DNA of 63,886 bases from an uncultured Anaerolineales bacterium (lineage in GTDB: Bacteria > Chloroflexota > Anaerolineae > Anaerolineales > UBA6663): NCBI GenBank assembly GCA_937952305.1, contig CALFZO010000049.1, forward strand, positions 1 to 63,886, read 5' to 3'. Under the pieces are notes generated by a model, which worked only from the letters and a program-made list of their open reading frames with translations, had not been told where the DNA came from and searched no databases. Of this stretch, positions 7,049 to 17,213 are shown one piece after another. The translations under genes and the position numbers were made by a program. Position 1 is the first letter of the stretch, and each line of letters starts with the position of its first letter.

Positions 7049-10000
7049 ATGGCCCCTCCCCGCCCCCAGACGCGTGCGCGCCAGCTAGAACGCCGCCTCC
7101 AAAAACTGCGCGAGCAAATGGCGGAAGCGCAGGCCGCCCTGGACGAACTCCAGCCCGCGGCCCAGGCCGCGCCGCCGCCCGAGCACCCCGCGCCGCCCGT
7201 CCCCGCCGAGACATTCGCCAAGATTTTCCAGGCCAGTCCGACGCTGATGGCGATCACGGAGTTGGACACGGGCCGCTACGTGGACGTCAACGAGGCGTTC
7301 GGGCGGACCCTCGGCCTGCCGCGCGAGGCCGTGATCGGCCGGACGGCCCTGGAGTTGAACCTGTTTGTGCACCCCGAACAGCGCGCGGCCGCCCAGCGGC
7401 GTCTGCAAGCCGATGGCCAGTTGCGCGATTTCGAGGTGGCCGTGCGGTCCAGCACGGGCGAGATCCTCACGGGGCTGTTTGCGGCCGAGTATATCGATCT
7501 GGGGGACCGCCGCCTGCTGCTGACGATGATGGAGGACATCACCGAGCGCCGCCGGGCCGCGGCCGCCTTGCAAGCCAACGAGGCCAAGTTCCGTTCCTAC
7601 GTGGAGAATGCGCCCCAGGCCATCTTCGTCGCTGACCGGACTGGCCGCTACGTGGACTTCAACCCGGCCGCGCTCGATCTGCTGGGCTATTCCGCCGCCG
7701 AGCTTTCCCGGCTCAGCATCGCCGACATCGTGGACGAGGCCGACGCCGAAAACGGCCTGTACAACTTCGCGGCCGTGATGACGGCCGGCTATGCCGAGGG
7801 CGACTTCCACCTGCGCCACCGCGCCGGGCACCTGGTCTGGGTCGCGCTGCGCGCGGTCCGGCTGAGCGACGACCGCTTCATGGCGTTCTGCCAGGACGTG
7901 ATGGCCAGCCGCGCCGCCGAAGAGGCCCTGCGCGCCAGCGAGGCCCGCTACCGCCTCCTGGCCGAGCACATGGCCGACGTGGTCTGGGTCCTGGACACGA
8001 ACACGGGCCGCTTCACCTACGTCAGCCCGTCCGTGGAGCGCCTGCGCGGCTATACGGTGGAGGAGGTCCTGGCCCAGCGGATGGATCAGGTGATGACGCC
8101 GGCCTCGCTGGCCATGATCCAGGCGTCGCTGCCGCAGCGCCTGGCGGCCTTCCTGGCCGGGGACCCGGCCGTGGTGACCCAGACGCATGCGGTGGAGCAG
8201 ACGCGCCGAGACGGCTCCACCGTCTGGACCGAGGTCGTCACCACGCTCCTGCATAACCCGGCCGGCGGCGTGGATGTGCTCGGCGTCTCGCGCGATATCA
8301 GCGCGCGTCGGCGGGCGGAGCAGGCCCTGGCGGACAGCGAGGCCCGCTATCGCGGTCTGTTCGAGAACATGCTGGAGGGGTTTGCGTATTGCCGCATGCT
8401 CTTTGAGGACGGCCAGCCGCGCGACTGGGTCTACCTGACGGTCAACCGCGCCTTCGAGACCCTGACCGGGCTGACGGGGATCACGGGCCGGAAGGCCACC
8501 GACGCGATCCCGGGCCTGCGGGAAAACGACCCCGAGCTGTTTGAAATCTACGGCCGGGTGGCGGCCACGGGGAGGCCGGAGCGGTTCGAGACGTTCGTCG
8601 CGGCGCTGCGGATGTGGTTTTCCGTGCACGTCTACAGCCCGCAGGCCGGCGATTTTGTGGCCGTCTTCGACGTGGTCACCGAGCGCAAGCTGACCGAGAC
8701 CCGGCTGCGGACCCTGGCCGAGCGCCTGGACCTCGCCACGCGGTCGGCCGGCCTGGGGATCTGGGAATGGGACATCCAGAAGAACGAGTTGATCTGGGAC
8801 GACCAGATGTACGCGCTCTATGGCGTCAAGCGCGAGGACTTCCAGCACGATTACGAGGCCTGGGTGAGCGGCCTGCACCCGGACGACCGCGCCGCCAGCG
8901 ATACGGCCTCGCGCCTGGCGCGCAGCGGCGAGAAGGAGTATGACACCCAGTTCCGGGTGCGCTGGCCGGACGGCACGGTGCGCGTGCTCCAGGCCAATGC
9001 CGTGGTCGTCCGCGACGCCGCCGGCCAGCCGCTGCGCATGGTCGGCGTCAACTACGACATCACCGAGCGTATGCGGGCCGAGGCCGCGCTGCGCGAGAGC
9101 GAAGCCTGGCTGCGCCTGGCCAACGAGGCCGCCGGCCTGGGCGCCTGGCGCCATGACCTCCGGACCGGGGCTGTTTATCTTGATCAACGCGCCCAGGCCC
9201 ACTACGGCTTCACCGCGGCGGAGGTGGCGCTGGCCGATGTGCTCGCGCGCGTGCATCCGGATGACCGGGAGCGGCTGGGCGCCGAGATCGCGGCCGCCAC
9301 CGCGCCCGCCAGCGACGGGCGCTATGCCACCGAGTACCGCGTCGTCCATCCCGATGGCTCCGAGCATTGGCTGGCCATCTCCGTACGCGTCCAGTTCGAA
9401 GGCGACGGCGACGCGCGCCGGGCCACGCTCGGCTTCGGCACGAGCCAGGACATCACGGCGCGCAAGCAGGCCGAAGCCGCGCTGCGGGAGAGCGAAGCCA
9501 AATACCGCGCGCTGTATGAGGGGGCCGCGATCGGCATCTTCCACTCGACATTTGAGGGCCGGTATTTGGACTTGAACCCGGCCCTGGCGCGCATGCTGGG
9601 GTACGGCTCGCCGGCCGAGGTGCTGGCCGCCATCCACGATGTGGCTCAGCAGACGTATGTGAACCCCGAGCGGCGGGAGGTCATCATCGCCCAGCTGCTG
9701 GCCCAAGGCGGCCCGCTCGTGATCGAGAACCGTTATCACCGCCGGAACGGCCCCGACTGGGACGCACATCTCCATCTGCGCTGCGTCACCGACCCCGATG
9801 GCCGCCCGCGCCATCTGGAGGGCTTTGTCGAGGATATCACCGAGCGCAAGCGGGCCGAGGCCGCGCTGCGCGAGAGCGAAGCGCGCTACCGCGGCCTGAT
9901 CGACAACGCCCCGGACGCCGTCTTCGTTAATCGCGAGGGCCGGCTGACGCTCGTCAACGCCGCCTGCCTGCGGCTGTTCGGCGCCGAGCGGCCGGAGCAG

Positions 10001-12448
10001 CTGCTGGGCCGCTCCCCGTTCGACCTGATCCACCCGGACGACCGCGCCGCCGTGCGTGAGCGCATCCAGCAGATGGTGGCCACGGGCCGGCCGGTGCCGC
10101 CGCGCGAGCAGCGCATGCTGCGGCTGGACGGGAGCGTGGTGGAGGTGGAAGCCTCGGCGGCACCCTTCCGCGACCAGGGCCAGGCCGCCATCCACGTCAA
10201 CTTGCGCGATATCACCGAGCGCCGGCGGGCGGAGGCCGCGCTGCGTGAGAGCGAGGGCAAGCTTCAGGCCGTGATCGAAAGCCTGCCCGTCGGGGTGTCC
10301 ATCCTCGACGCCGAGCGCCGGGTGGTCTACGCCAACCGCGCGCTGGAACGGGTCTTGAAGCTGGATCAGGCGCAGTTGGTTCAGGGCGCCTACCGGACGC
10401 GCCGCTACTTCAACCCAGACCGGACGCCGCTGCCGCCCGAGGCCTTCCCGAGCCAGCGCGTGCTCCGCGAGGGGCGGCCGGTGACCGACGTCGAGGTTGG
10501 CACAATCACCGAGACCGGAGGCGAGTTGTGGACCAGCGTCAGCGCCGTGCCGCTGGAGTTCCCGGACTGGCGCATGGTGGTCGCCACCGTCGATGTCACC
10601 GCGCTGCGCCAGGCCGAGGAACGTTCCCGGCGCGGCGAGCAGGTTTTGCGCCTGTTCGTCGAACACAGCCCGGCCGCTATCGCCATGTTCGACCGGACCA
10701 TGACGTACATTGTGGCCAGCCGCCGCTATCTCGCGGACTACCGCCTGGGCGGGCAGGACCTGGTGGGCCGCTCCCACTACGATATCTTTCCCGAGATCCC
10801 CGAGCGCTGGAAGGCGATCCACCGGCGCTGCCAGGCCGGCGCGGTGGAGCGCTGCGAGGAGGACCCCTTCCCGCGCGCGGACGGGCGCCTGGACTGGGTG
10901 CGCTGGGAGATCCGGCCCTGGTATGAGAGCGACGGCCAGATCGGCGGCGTGATCCTGTTCTCCGAGGTGATCACGGCGCGCAAGGAATCCGAGGCCGCGC
11001 TGCGCCAGAGCGAGGAGCGCTTCGGCAAAGCGTTTCAGGCCAACCCGGGCGCTATGAGCATCTCGCGCCTGGCCGACGGGCAGATCATCGACGTCAATGC
11101 GAGCTACGAGCAATTGCTGGGCTACTCGCGGGCCGAATTGGTGGGCCGCCCGATTCTCGCCGTTAACATCTACGACGATCCGGCCGACCGCCAGAACCTC
11201 CTGACGCAGCTGCGTGACCAGGGCGCCGTGCGGAACCGCGAATTGACACTGCGCGCCAGGTCCGGTGCGCGCCGCCAGGTGTTGTTCTCGCTCGAGACGA
11301 TCGAGCTGGCCGGCGAGGCCTGCCTGCTGGCGATCCTCTATGACATCACCGAGCGCAAGCTGGCCGAGGCCGCGCTGCGCCAGAGCGAGGAGAATTTCTC
11401 CAAAGCCTTCCGGTCCAGCCCCACGGCGCTGTTGATCACGCGCCTGGCCGACGGGCGCTATTTGGAGTTGAACGACGCCTACTGTGCGATCGTCGGCTTT
11501 GAACGCCGGGAGCTGCTCGGCCGGCTGACGACCGAGTTCAATATCTTCGTCCGCGCGTCGGACCGGCAGGCCATCGTCCAGCGGCTGCTGGCCGAGGGCT
11601 CGGTCCGCGACTTCGAACTGGACATCCGCCATCGCTCCGGCGCCCTGCGGCATGTGGTGGCCGGCCAGGAACAGATCACGTTCAACGGCGAAGCCTGCAT
11701 CCTGTCCACGCTGGTGGACATCACCGACCGCAAGCGCATCGAGGACGAGCTGCGGCGCTCCAACGCCGAACTGGAACAGTTCGCCTACGTGGCCTCGCAC
11801 GACCTGCAAGAGCCGCTGCGCGGCATGGCCGGCATGGTCCAACTCCTCCAGCAGCTGTATCAGGGCCGGCTGGACGAGCGCGCCGACGAGCTGATCGGCC
11901 ACGCCGTGGACGCCGCCGGCCGCATGCAGGCCCTGATCAACGACCTGCTGGCGTATTCGCGCGTCGGCCGGCGCGGCGGCGCTTTTACGGCCGCTGACAC
12001 CGGCCTGGCGCTGCGGGCCGCGCTGGACAACCTGGCCGTCATGGTCGCCGAGACCGGCGCCGTGATCACGCCCGGCCCCCTGCCCAGCGTGACCGCCGAC
12101 TTCACCCAGCTCGTCCAGCTCTTCCAGAACCTGGTGGGCAACGCGCTCAAGTTCCGCGGCGAGCGCGCGCCGGAGGTGGCCGTCAGCGCGGAGCGCGAGG
12201 CCGCCGGCTGGCGCTTCGCCGTGCGCGACAACGGCCTGGGCATCGAGCCGCAGTACTTTGAGCGCATCTTCCAGGTCTTTCAGCGCCTGCACACACGCCG
12301 CGAATACCCCGGCACCGGCATCGGCCTGGCCCTGTGCAAGAAGATCGTCGAACGGCACGGCGGGCGCCTGTGGGTCGAGTCTCAGCCCGGGCAGGGCTCG
12401 ACCTTTTTCTTCACCTTACCTGACCGAGATCCGTCCCATGACCACTGA
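7049..12448 (+). CDS. Soluble sensor histidine kinase with twelve PAS domains
   Basis: A 1799-aa protein without transmembrane segments. A short coiled-coil (residues 10-32) precedes twelve consecutive PAS/PAC units starting near residues 54, 177, 297, 429, 560, 683, 814, 943, 1067, 1193, 1320 and 1445. Most begin with an SEA-R/K-YR-type motif and end with DITERK/R. The HisKA domain has phosphoacceptor His1584 in ASHDLQEPLRG, the cyanobacterial-phytochrome-like form. The HATPase_c domain shows its N-box near 1691 (FQNLVGNALKF), DNGLGIEP near 1727 and GTGIGLALCKKI near 1754. It overlaps by 11 bases a stand-alone receiver protein, its likely Rcp1-like partner. PAS ligands cannot be deduced. The number of PAS units is unusual. 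Confidence 0.92.
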   Translation: MAPPRPQTRARQLERRLQKLREQMAEAQAALDELQPAAQAAPPPEHPAPPVPAETFAKIFQASPTLMAITELDTGRYVDVNEAFGRTLGLPREAVIGRTALELNLFVHPEQRAAAQRRLQADGQLRDFEVAVRSSTGEILTGLFAAEYIDLGDRRLLLTMMEDITERRRAAAALQANEAKFRSYVENAPQAIFVADRTGRYVDFNPAALDLLGYSAAELSRLSIADIVDEADAENGLYNFAAVMTAGYAEGDFHLRHRAGHLVWVALRAVRLSDDRFMAFCQDVMASRAAEEALRASEARYRLLAEHMADVVWVLDTNTGRFTYVSPSVERLRGYTVEEVLAQRMDQVMTPASLAMIQASLPQRLAAFLAGDPAVVTQTHAVEQTRRDGSTVWTEVVTTLLHNPAGGVDVLGVSRDISARRRAEQALADSEARYRGLFENMLEGFAYCRMLFEDGQPRDWVYLTVNRAFETLTGLTGITGRKATDAIPGLRENDPELFEIYGRVAATGRPERFETFVAALRMWFSVHVYSPQAGDFVAVFDVVTERKLTETRLRTLAERLDLATRSAGLGIWEWDIQKNELIWDDQMYALYGVKREDFQHDYEAWVSGLHPDDRAASDTASRLARSGEKEYDTQFRVRWPDGTVRVLQANAVVVRDAAGQPLRMVGVNYDITERMRAEAALRESEAWLRLANEAAGLGAWRHDLRTGAVYLDQRAQAHYGFTAAEVALADVLARVHPDDRERLGAEIAAATAPASDGRYATEYRVVHPDGSEHWLAISVRVQFEGDGDARRATLGFGTSQDITARKQAEAALRESEAKYRALYEGAAIGIFHSTFEGRYLDLNPALARMLGYGSPAEVLAAIHDVAQQTYVNPERREVIIAQLLAQGGPLVIENRYHRRNGPDWDAHLHLRCVTDPDGRPRHLEGFVEDITERKRAEAALRESEARYRGLIDNAPDAVFVNREGRLTLVNAACLRLFGAERPEQLLGRSPFDLIHPDDRAAVRERIQQMVATGRPVPPREQRMLRLDGSVVEVEASAAPFRDQGQAAIHVNLRDITERRRAEAALRESEGKLQAVIESLPVGVSILDAERRVVYANRALERVLKLDQAQLVQGAYRTRRYFNPDRTPLPPEAFPSQRVLREGRPVTDVEVGTITETGGELWTSVSAVPLEFPDWRMVVATVDVTALRQAEERSRRGEQVLRLFVEHSPAAIAMFDRTMTYIVASRRYLADYRLGGQDLVGRSHYDIFPEIPERWKAIHRRCQAGAVERCEEDPFPRADGRLDWVRWEIRPWYESDGQIGGVILFSEVITARKESEAALRQSEERFGKAFQANPGAMSISRLADGQIIDVNASYEQLLGYSRAELVGRPILAVNIYDDPADRQNLLTQLRDQGAVRNRELTLRARSGARRQVLFSLETIELAGEACLLAILYDITERKLAEAALRQSEENFSKAFRSSPTALLITRLADGRYLELNDAYCAIVGFERRELLGRLTTEFNIFVRASDRQAIVQRLLAEGSVRDFELDIRHRSGALRHVVAGQEQITFNGEACILSTLVDITDRKRIEDELRRSNAELEQFAYVASHDLQEPLRGMAGMVQLLQQLYQGRLDERADELIGHAVDAAGRMQALINDLLAYSRVGRRGGAFTAADTGLALRAALDNLAVMVAETGAVITPGPLPSVTADFTQLVQLFQNLVGNALKFRGERAPEVAVSAEREAAGWRFAVRDNGLGIEPQYFERIFQVFQRLHTRREYPGTGIGLALCKKIVERHGGRLWVESQPGQGSTFFFTLPDRDPSHDH

Positions 12449-12920
12449 CACCCCGCGTTCCATCGAAATCCTGATTGTCGAGGACAGCCCGACCGACGTG
12501 CTCATCGCCCAGGAGGCGTTGAGCCAGGCCAAGCTGCTCAACCATCTGCACGTGGCCGAGGACGGCGTGGAGGCCCTGGCCTTCCTGCGCCGCCAGGGGC
12601 GCTACGCGACGGCCCCGCGCCCGGACCTGATCATGCTGGACCTCAACCTGCCGCGCATGGGCGGGCAGGAGGTGCTGGCTGAGCTCAAGGCTGACCCCGT
12701 CCTGATGACCATCCCCGTCGTCGTGCTGACCACGTCGCGGGCCGAGGAAGACGTCTTGCGGGCCTACGGCCTGCACGCCAACTGCTATGTCGTCAAACCG
12801 CTGGCGTTCACGGCCTTCGTCGAAGTGGTGCATTCCATCCGCCATTTCTGGTTTAGTGTGGTGACGTTGCCCCGCGAGGTGCCGCATGGCCAAGACGGCG
12901 ATTCAACTGCTGCTGGTTGA
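12438..12920 (+). CDS. Single-domain response regulator (Rcp1-like)
   Basis: A 160-aa protein that is only a receiver domain. The acidic pocket is VEDSPTD near the N-terminus, the phosphoacceptor is Asp68 in LIMLDLNLP, the switch Thr lies in VVLTTS and the Lys in VVKPLAF. It resembles Rcp1, the partner of phytochrome-type kinases, which fits the HisKA type of the kinase encoded just upstream. The start at ATG 12438 lies inside the kinase gene, and its 3' end overlaps the next kinase by 35 bases, so all are probably translationally coupled. With no output domain it likely shuttles phosphoryl groups to another protein. Confidence 0.9.
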   Translation: MTTDTPRSIEILIVEDSPTDVLIAQEALSQAKLLNHLHVAEDGVEALAFLRRQGRYATAPRPDLIMLDLNLPRMGGQEVLAELKADPVLMTIPVVVLTTSRAEEDVLRAYGLHANCYVVKPLAFTAFVEVVHSIRHFWFSVVTLPREVPHGQDGDSTAAG

Positions 12921-15726
12921 GGACAACCCGGCCGACGTGCTCCTGCTGCGCCAGGCGCTGGCCCGCGACGCCTGGGCCTGGTTCCAGGTGACGGTGGCGG
13001 AGCGGCTGAGCCAGGGGTTGGCAGCCTGGCAGAGCCGGCCTTTCGACGCCGTCCTGCTGGACCTGGGTCTGCCGGACAGCCAGGGCCTGGAGACGTTCGA
13101 GGCCTTCCAGCGCCAGGCCGCCGGGGCGGTGGTGGTTCTGTCTGGGTTGCTGGACGAGTACCTGGCCGTGCGGGCCGTCCAGGCCGGCGCGCAGGACTAC
13201 TTGGTGAAGGGGCAGGCCGGCTGGGACAGCGTCCCGCGCGCCGTCCGCTACGCCATCGAGCGCCAGCAGGCCCAGGCCGCGCGCCAGGCCAGCGAGCGGC
13301 GCTTTCGCGCGCTCATCGAGCAGAGCGCGGATGCCGTCGCCCTGCTGGCCGCCGACGGCCTGATCCTGTACGAGAGCGCGGCCGCCACCCGCGTCCTGGG
13401 CTGGTTGCCGGAGGAGATGTCCGGCCGCAACGCCTTCGAGTTTCTGCACCCGGAAGGCCTCTCGGCCGGTCGGGCGCTGTTTGGCCAGGTCCTGAGCCAG
13501 CCGCACACACCGGTGACCGCCGAGCTCCTGTACCGGCACAAGGACGGCGGCTGGCGCTGGGTGGAAGCCACCGGCACCAACCTGCTGGATGACCCCAACG
13601 TCGGCGCCATCGTCGTGAACTACCGCGATATCACGGCGCGCAAGCACGCCGAAGTCGCCCTGCGCGTGAGCGAAAGCCGCTACCGTGCGCTGTTCGATGA
13701 CTCCCCGGCGGCCGTGTGGGAGGAGGACTTCTCGGACGTGCAGGCGCGCTTCGATCAATTGCGCCTGGCCGGGGTGACGGACTTCGCGGCCTATTTCGCT
13801 GCGCACCCGGACGAGGTCGTGGCGCTGGCGGCCGCCGTGCGTGTCCTGGCGATCAACCAGGCCAGTGTCCACATGCTTGGCGCCCGCGACGAGGCCGAAG
13901 TGCGGCGGAGCCTGGCGGTCTATTTCGGGCCGGAGTCCTATCCGGTTTTTCAACAGGAGCTGGCGGCTCTGGCCCACGGCCAGACCAGTTTTCGGGCCGA
14001 TATCCCGGTGCGCAATCAGGCCGGCGAGCCGCGCCTGCTTGAAATCAGCCTGCGGGTGCTGCCGGGCGCCGAGGTCACCCTGGAGCGCGTGCTGGTGGCG
14101 TTCATCGACCTGACCGAGCGCCAGCAGGCGCAAGAGGAGATCCGCCGCCTCAATGCTGAACTGGAGCAGCGCGTGGCCGAGCGCACCGCCGAGTTGAGCC
14201 GCGCCAACGCCGATCTGAAGCGCATGGCACGGGCCAAAGATGACTTCCTGGCCAGCATGAGCCACGAATTGCGCACGCCGCTCAACGCCATCCTCACCCT
14301 GACCGAGGCCCTGGACGAGGGCGTCTACGGCCCGCTGGACGAGCGCCAGTCGCGGCCGCTGCGCCTGGTCGGCGAGAGCGGCCAGCATCTGCTGGCGTTG
14401 ATCAACGATATCCTGGACCTGGCCAAGATCGAGGCCGGCAAGCTGGAGCTGCAGATTGCGCCGGTGGAGGTGGAACCGCTCTGCCAGGCCAGCCTGCGGC
14501 TGGTGAAACAGCAGGCCCACAAGAAGCGCCTGACCGCGACCCTCGACCTGGCCGCCGAGGCGCGCCTCGTGCGCGCCGACGCGCGCCGGCTCAAGCAGAT
14601 GCTGGTCAACCTGCTCGGCAACGCCGTCAAGTTCACGCCGGAGGGCGGCCAGATCGGCCTGGAGGTGCGCGCCGACACGGAGACCGGCGCGGCTCATTTC
14701 ACCGTCTGGGACACCGGCATCGGCATCGCGCCGGAGGAGGCGCGGCATCTGTTCCAGCCCTTTGTGCAGGTGGACGGCGGCCTGGACCGGCAGTACGGCG
14801 GCACCGGGCTGGGCCTGTCACTGGTCCAGCGCATGGCCGAACTGCACGGCGGCAGCGTCGGGTTGGTCAGCGCGCCGGGCCAGGGCAGCCGCTTCACCGT
14901 CTCCCTGCCCTGGGATGACACGGAGGCGCGGCCGGCGGCCGAGGTCCCCGCCGCCGCCCCGGCGCTCACGGCGCGGCGGGTGCTTGTCGTCGAGGACTCG
15001 CCGACCGTCTCGGAGCAGCTGACGCGCTACCTGGAGGCCTGGGGCGCGCAGGTCAGCGTCGACCCGACCGGCGCCGCGGTCCTGGAGCAGGTTCTGGCCG
15101 CGCCGCCGGACGTCATCCTGCTGGATATCCACCTCCCCGGCCGTTCCGGCTGGCAGGTGCTGGCGCAGCTGCGGGCTGAGCCGCGCACGCGCGCTATCCC
15201 CGTGGTCGTGGTGGCGGTGTCCGACGAGCGGGAGCGCGGCTGGGCGCTGGGCGTCGCCGATTACATCGTCAAACCAGTGTCGCGCGCGCGGCTACGCGAA
15301 GCCCTGGAGAAAGCGCTGCGCCCCGCCCCAGGCCTGGCCCAACCCCGGCGCCGGCCGGTGGTCCTGCTGGCGGAGGACAACCTGATGATGCAGACCACCT
15401 ACTCCGATTACCTGGCCGCGGCCGGTTACGAGATGCGGCTGGCCGTCACCGGCCGGGAGGTGTTGGAGCAGGTCCAGGCGGCGCCGCCGGATATCATCCT
15501 GATGGATGTGCAGATGCCGGAGATGGACGGCCTGGAGGCGATCCAGCGCCTGCGCGCCGACCCCGCCACCGCCGTGATCCCGATCATCGCTCTGACGGCG
15601 CTGGCCATGCCCGGCGACCGCGAGCGCTGTCTGGCGGCCGGCGCCGACGACTACTTGACCAAGCCGGTGCGCCTGACCACGTTGGCGCAAACGGTCGCCT
15701 CTCATTTGCGGAGGGGTCAGGCATGA
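12886..15726 (+). CDS. Hybrid histidine kinase REC-PAS-PAS-HisKA-HATPase-REC-REC
   Basis: A 946-aa cytoplasmic hybrid kinase. An N-terminal receiver (about 5-120, Asp in VLLDLGLPDSQG) is followed by two PAS domains (about 140-260 and 265-405) and a coiled coil (about 410-450). HisKA has His460 in SMSHELRTPLNAI, and HATPase_c follows (NLLGNAVKFTPEGG, GTGLGLSLVQRM). Two further receivers lie at about 690-805 (ILLDIHLPGRSG) and 825-942 (ILMDVQMPEMDG). An N-terminal receiver suggests that this kinase is itself a phosphorelay target, perhaps of the 12-PAS kinase through the small receiver. GAGGTG precedes the ATG. Its stop overlaps the start of the HD-GYP gene. Confidence 0.92.
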   Translation: MAKTAIQLLLVEDNPADVLLLRQALARDAWAWFQVTVAERLSQGLAAWQSRPFDAVLLDLGLPDSQGLETFEAFQRQAAGAVVVLSGLLDEYLAVRAVQAGAQDYLVKGQAGWDSVPRAVRYAIERQQAQAARQASERRFRALIEQSADAVALLAADGLILYESAAATRVLGWLPEEMSGRNAFEFLHPEGLSAGRALFGQVLSQPHTPVTAELLYRHKDGGWRWVEATGTNLLDDPNVGAIVVNYRDITARKHAEVALRVSESRYRALFDDSPAAVWEEDFSDVQARFDQLRLAGVTDFAAYFAAHPDEVVALAAAVRVLAINQASVHMLGARDEAEVRRSLAVYFGPESYPVFQQELAALAHGQTSFRADIPVRNQAGEPRLLEISLRVLPGAEVTLERVLVAFIDLTERQQAQEEIRRLNAELEQRVAERTAELSRANADLKRMARAKDDFLASMSHELRTPLNAILTLTEALDEGVYGPLDERQSRPLRLVGESGQHLLALINDILDLAKIEAGKLELQIAPVEVEPLCQASLRLVKQQAHKKRLTATLDLAAEARLVRADARRLKQMLVNLLGNAVKFTPEGGQIGLEVRADTETGAAHFTVWDTGIGIAPEEARHLFQPFVQVDGGLDRQYGGTGLGLSLVQRMAELHGGSVGLVSAPGQGSRFTVSLPWDDTEARPAAEVPAAAPALTARRVLVVEDSPTVSEQLTRYLEAWGAQVSVDPTGAAVLEQVLAAPPDVILLDIHLPGRSGWQVLAQLRAEPRTRAIPVVVVAVSDERERGWALGVADYIVKPVSRARLREALEKALRPAPGLAQPRRRPVVLLAEDNLMMQTTYSDYLAAAGYEMRLAVTGREVLEQVQAAPPDIILMDVQMPEMDGLEAIQRLRADPATAVIPIIALTALAMPGDRERCLAAGADDYLTKPVRLTTLAQTVASHLRRGQA

Positions 15727-17213
15727 GTTCGTTGATCCTGCTGGTGGACGATGAGCCGCTGGGGCGCGCGGCGCTGGAGGCGCTGCTGCTGGATGAGGAC
15801 TACACGCTGGCTTTCGCCGCTGATGGCGCGACCGCTCTGGCCCAGGCGCAGGCGCTGGCCCCGGACCTTATCTTGCTGGACGTCATGATGCCGGGGATGG
15901 ACGGCTACGAGGTCTGCCGCCGGCTGCGCGCCGACGCGCGCCTGGCCGATGTGCCCGTGGTCATGGTGACGGCCCTGGACGACCGGGAAGCGCGCTTGCG
16001 CGGCCTGGAGGCCGGCGCCGATGACTTCGTCACCAAACCCGTCGACCGGGTGGAGCTGCGCGCGCGGGTGCGCACCATCACACGCCTCAACCGCTATCGC
16101 CACCTGCAAGACGAACGCGCCAAACTGGAGCGCCAGTTGCGCCGCCTGAGCGGGCTGCAGGCCATCGACCTGGCCATCGTCGGCAGCCTGGACCTGCAAG
16201 TCAGCCTCGGGGTCGTGGTGCAGCAGACGATCGCGCAGCTGGGCGTGGCCGCGGCCGCCGTCTGGCTGCTCAACCCGATCACGCACATGCTCCAGTACGC
16301 CAGCGGGCGCGGTTTCCCGACCCAGGATCTGGAGCGCCGGCCGGTGCGCCTGGGCGAAGGCCCCACCGGGCGGGTGGCCCTGGAGCGCCTCACGCTGGTG
16401 GTGCCCAACCTGGCGGCCGCGGCGGAGGCCGCCGGACGCGTCGAGACGCTGCCGGCCAACGCGTTTGTGGGCTATTGCGGCGTGCCGCTGCTGGCCAAAG
16501 GGCAGGTCATCGGTGTTCTGGGCGTCTTCCAGCGGACGGTCCTCACCCCCGATATGGAATGGCTGGAATACCTGGAGACGCTGGCCCGCCAGGCCGCCAT
16601 CGCCGTGGACAATGCCCGCCTCTTCGAGGGGCTGCAGCGCTCGCAGACCGAGCTGATCCTGGCCTATGACGCCACGATTGAGGGGTGGTCGCGCGCGCTC
16701 GACCTGCGCGATAAGGAGACCGAAGGCCATTCCCAGCGCGTGACGACGATGACCCTGCGCCTGGCGCGCGCCGTGGGGATTGACGACGCCCAGCTCACGC
16801 ATGTCCGCCGCGGCGCGCTGCTGCACGATATCGGCAAGCTCGGCGTCCCGGACAGCATCCTGCTGAAGCCCGGCCCTCTCACCGACGAAGAGTGGGCCAT
16901 CATGCGCCAGCATCCGGTCTACGCCTATGACCTGCTGTACCCCATCGCCTATCTGCGGCCGGCGCTGGATATCCCGCGCTGGCATCATGAGCGCTGGGAT
17001 GGCACCGGCTATCCTCATGGCCTGAAGGCTGAGCAGATTCCGCTGGCGGCCCGCCTCTTCGCCGTGGCCGATGTGGTCGACGCGCTGCGCAGCGACCGGC
17101 CCTACCGCCCGGCCTGGTCGGAGGCCCGGGTGCGCGAGCACATCCGCACCGCCGCCGGCTCGCACTTCGACCCGCAGGCCGTGCAGGCCTTTCTGAGCCT
17201 GGGCGACGCTTAA
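15723..17213 (+). CDS. Response regulator with GAF and HD-GYP c-di-GMP phosphodiesterase domains
   Basis: A 496-aa output protein of the signalling operon. The receiver domain (1-120) has phosphoacceptor Asp53 (ILLDVMMPGMDG). A GAF domain occupies about 145-290. The HD-GYP domain (about 300-490) has HD at 368-369 in LLHDIGKLGVPD, HH at 421-422 and GTGYP at 427-431, so the metal-binding and signature residues are all present. Proteins of this type hydrolyse cyclic di-GMP to pGpG or GMP. It starts in an ATGA overlap with the hybrid kinase, giving a direct route from PAS-sensed signals to c-di-GMP level. No GGDEF cyclase lies in the window. Confidence 0.93.
   Translation: MSSLILLVDDEPLGRAALEALLLDEDYTLAFAADGATALAQAQALAPDLILLDVMMPGMDGYEVCRRLRADARLADVPVVMVTALDDREARLRGLEAGADDFVTKPVDRVELRARVRTITRLNRYRHLQDERAKLERQLRRLSGLQAIDLAIVGSLDLQVSLGVVVQQTIAQLGVAAAAVWLLNPITHMLQYASGRGFPTQDLERRPVRLGEGPTGRVALERLTLVVPNLAAAAEAAGRVETLPANAFVGYCGVPLLAKGQVIGVLGVFQRTVLTPDMEWLEYLETLARQAAIAVDNARLFEGLQRSQTELILAYDATIEGWSRALDLRDKETEGHSQRVTTMTLRLARAVGIDDAQLTHVRRGALLHDIGKLGVPDSILLKPGPLTDEEWAIMRQHPVYAYDLLYPIAYLRPALDIPRWHHERWDGTGYPHGLKAEQIPLAARLFAVADVVDALRSDRPYRPAWSEARVREHIRTAAGSHFDPQAVQAFLSLGDA

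Noticed and set aside
7085..12358. A very long open frame (about 1757 codons) on the strand opposite the multi-PAS kinase
   Set aside because: It mirrors the kinase codon for codon in GC-rich DNA, is full of His/Arg/Gln low-complexity sequence, and shows no domain. The same holds for long opposite-strand frames at 36019-37683, 38312-41365, 41362-43026, 53173-55323 and 60440-62962.
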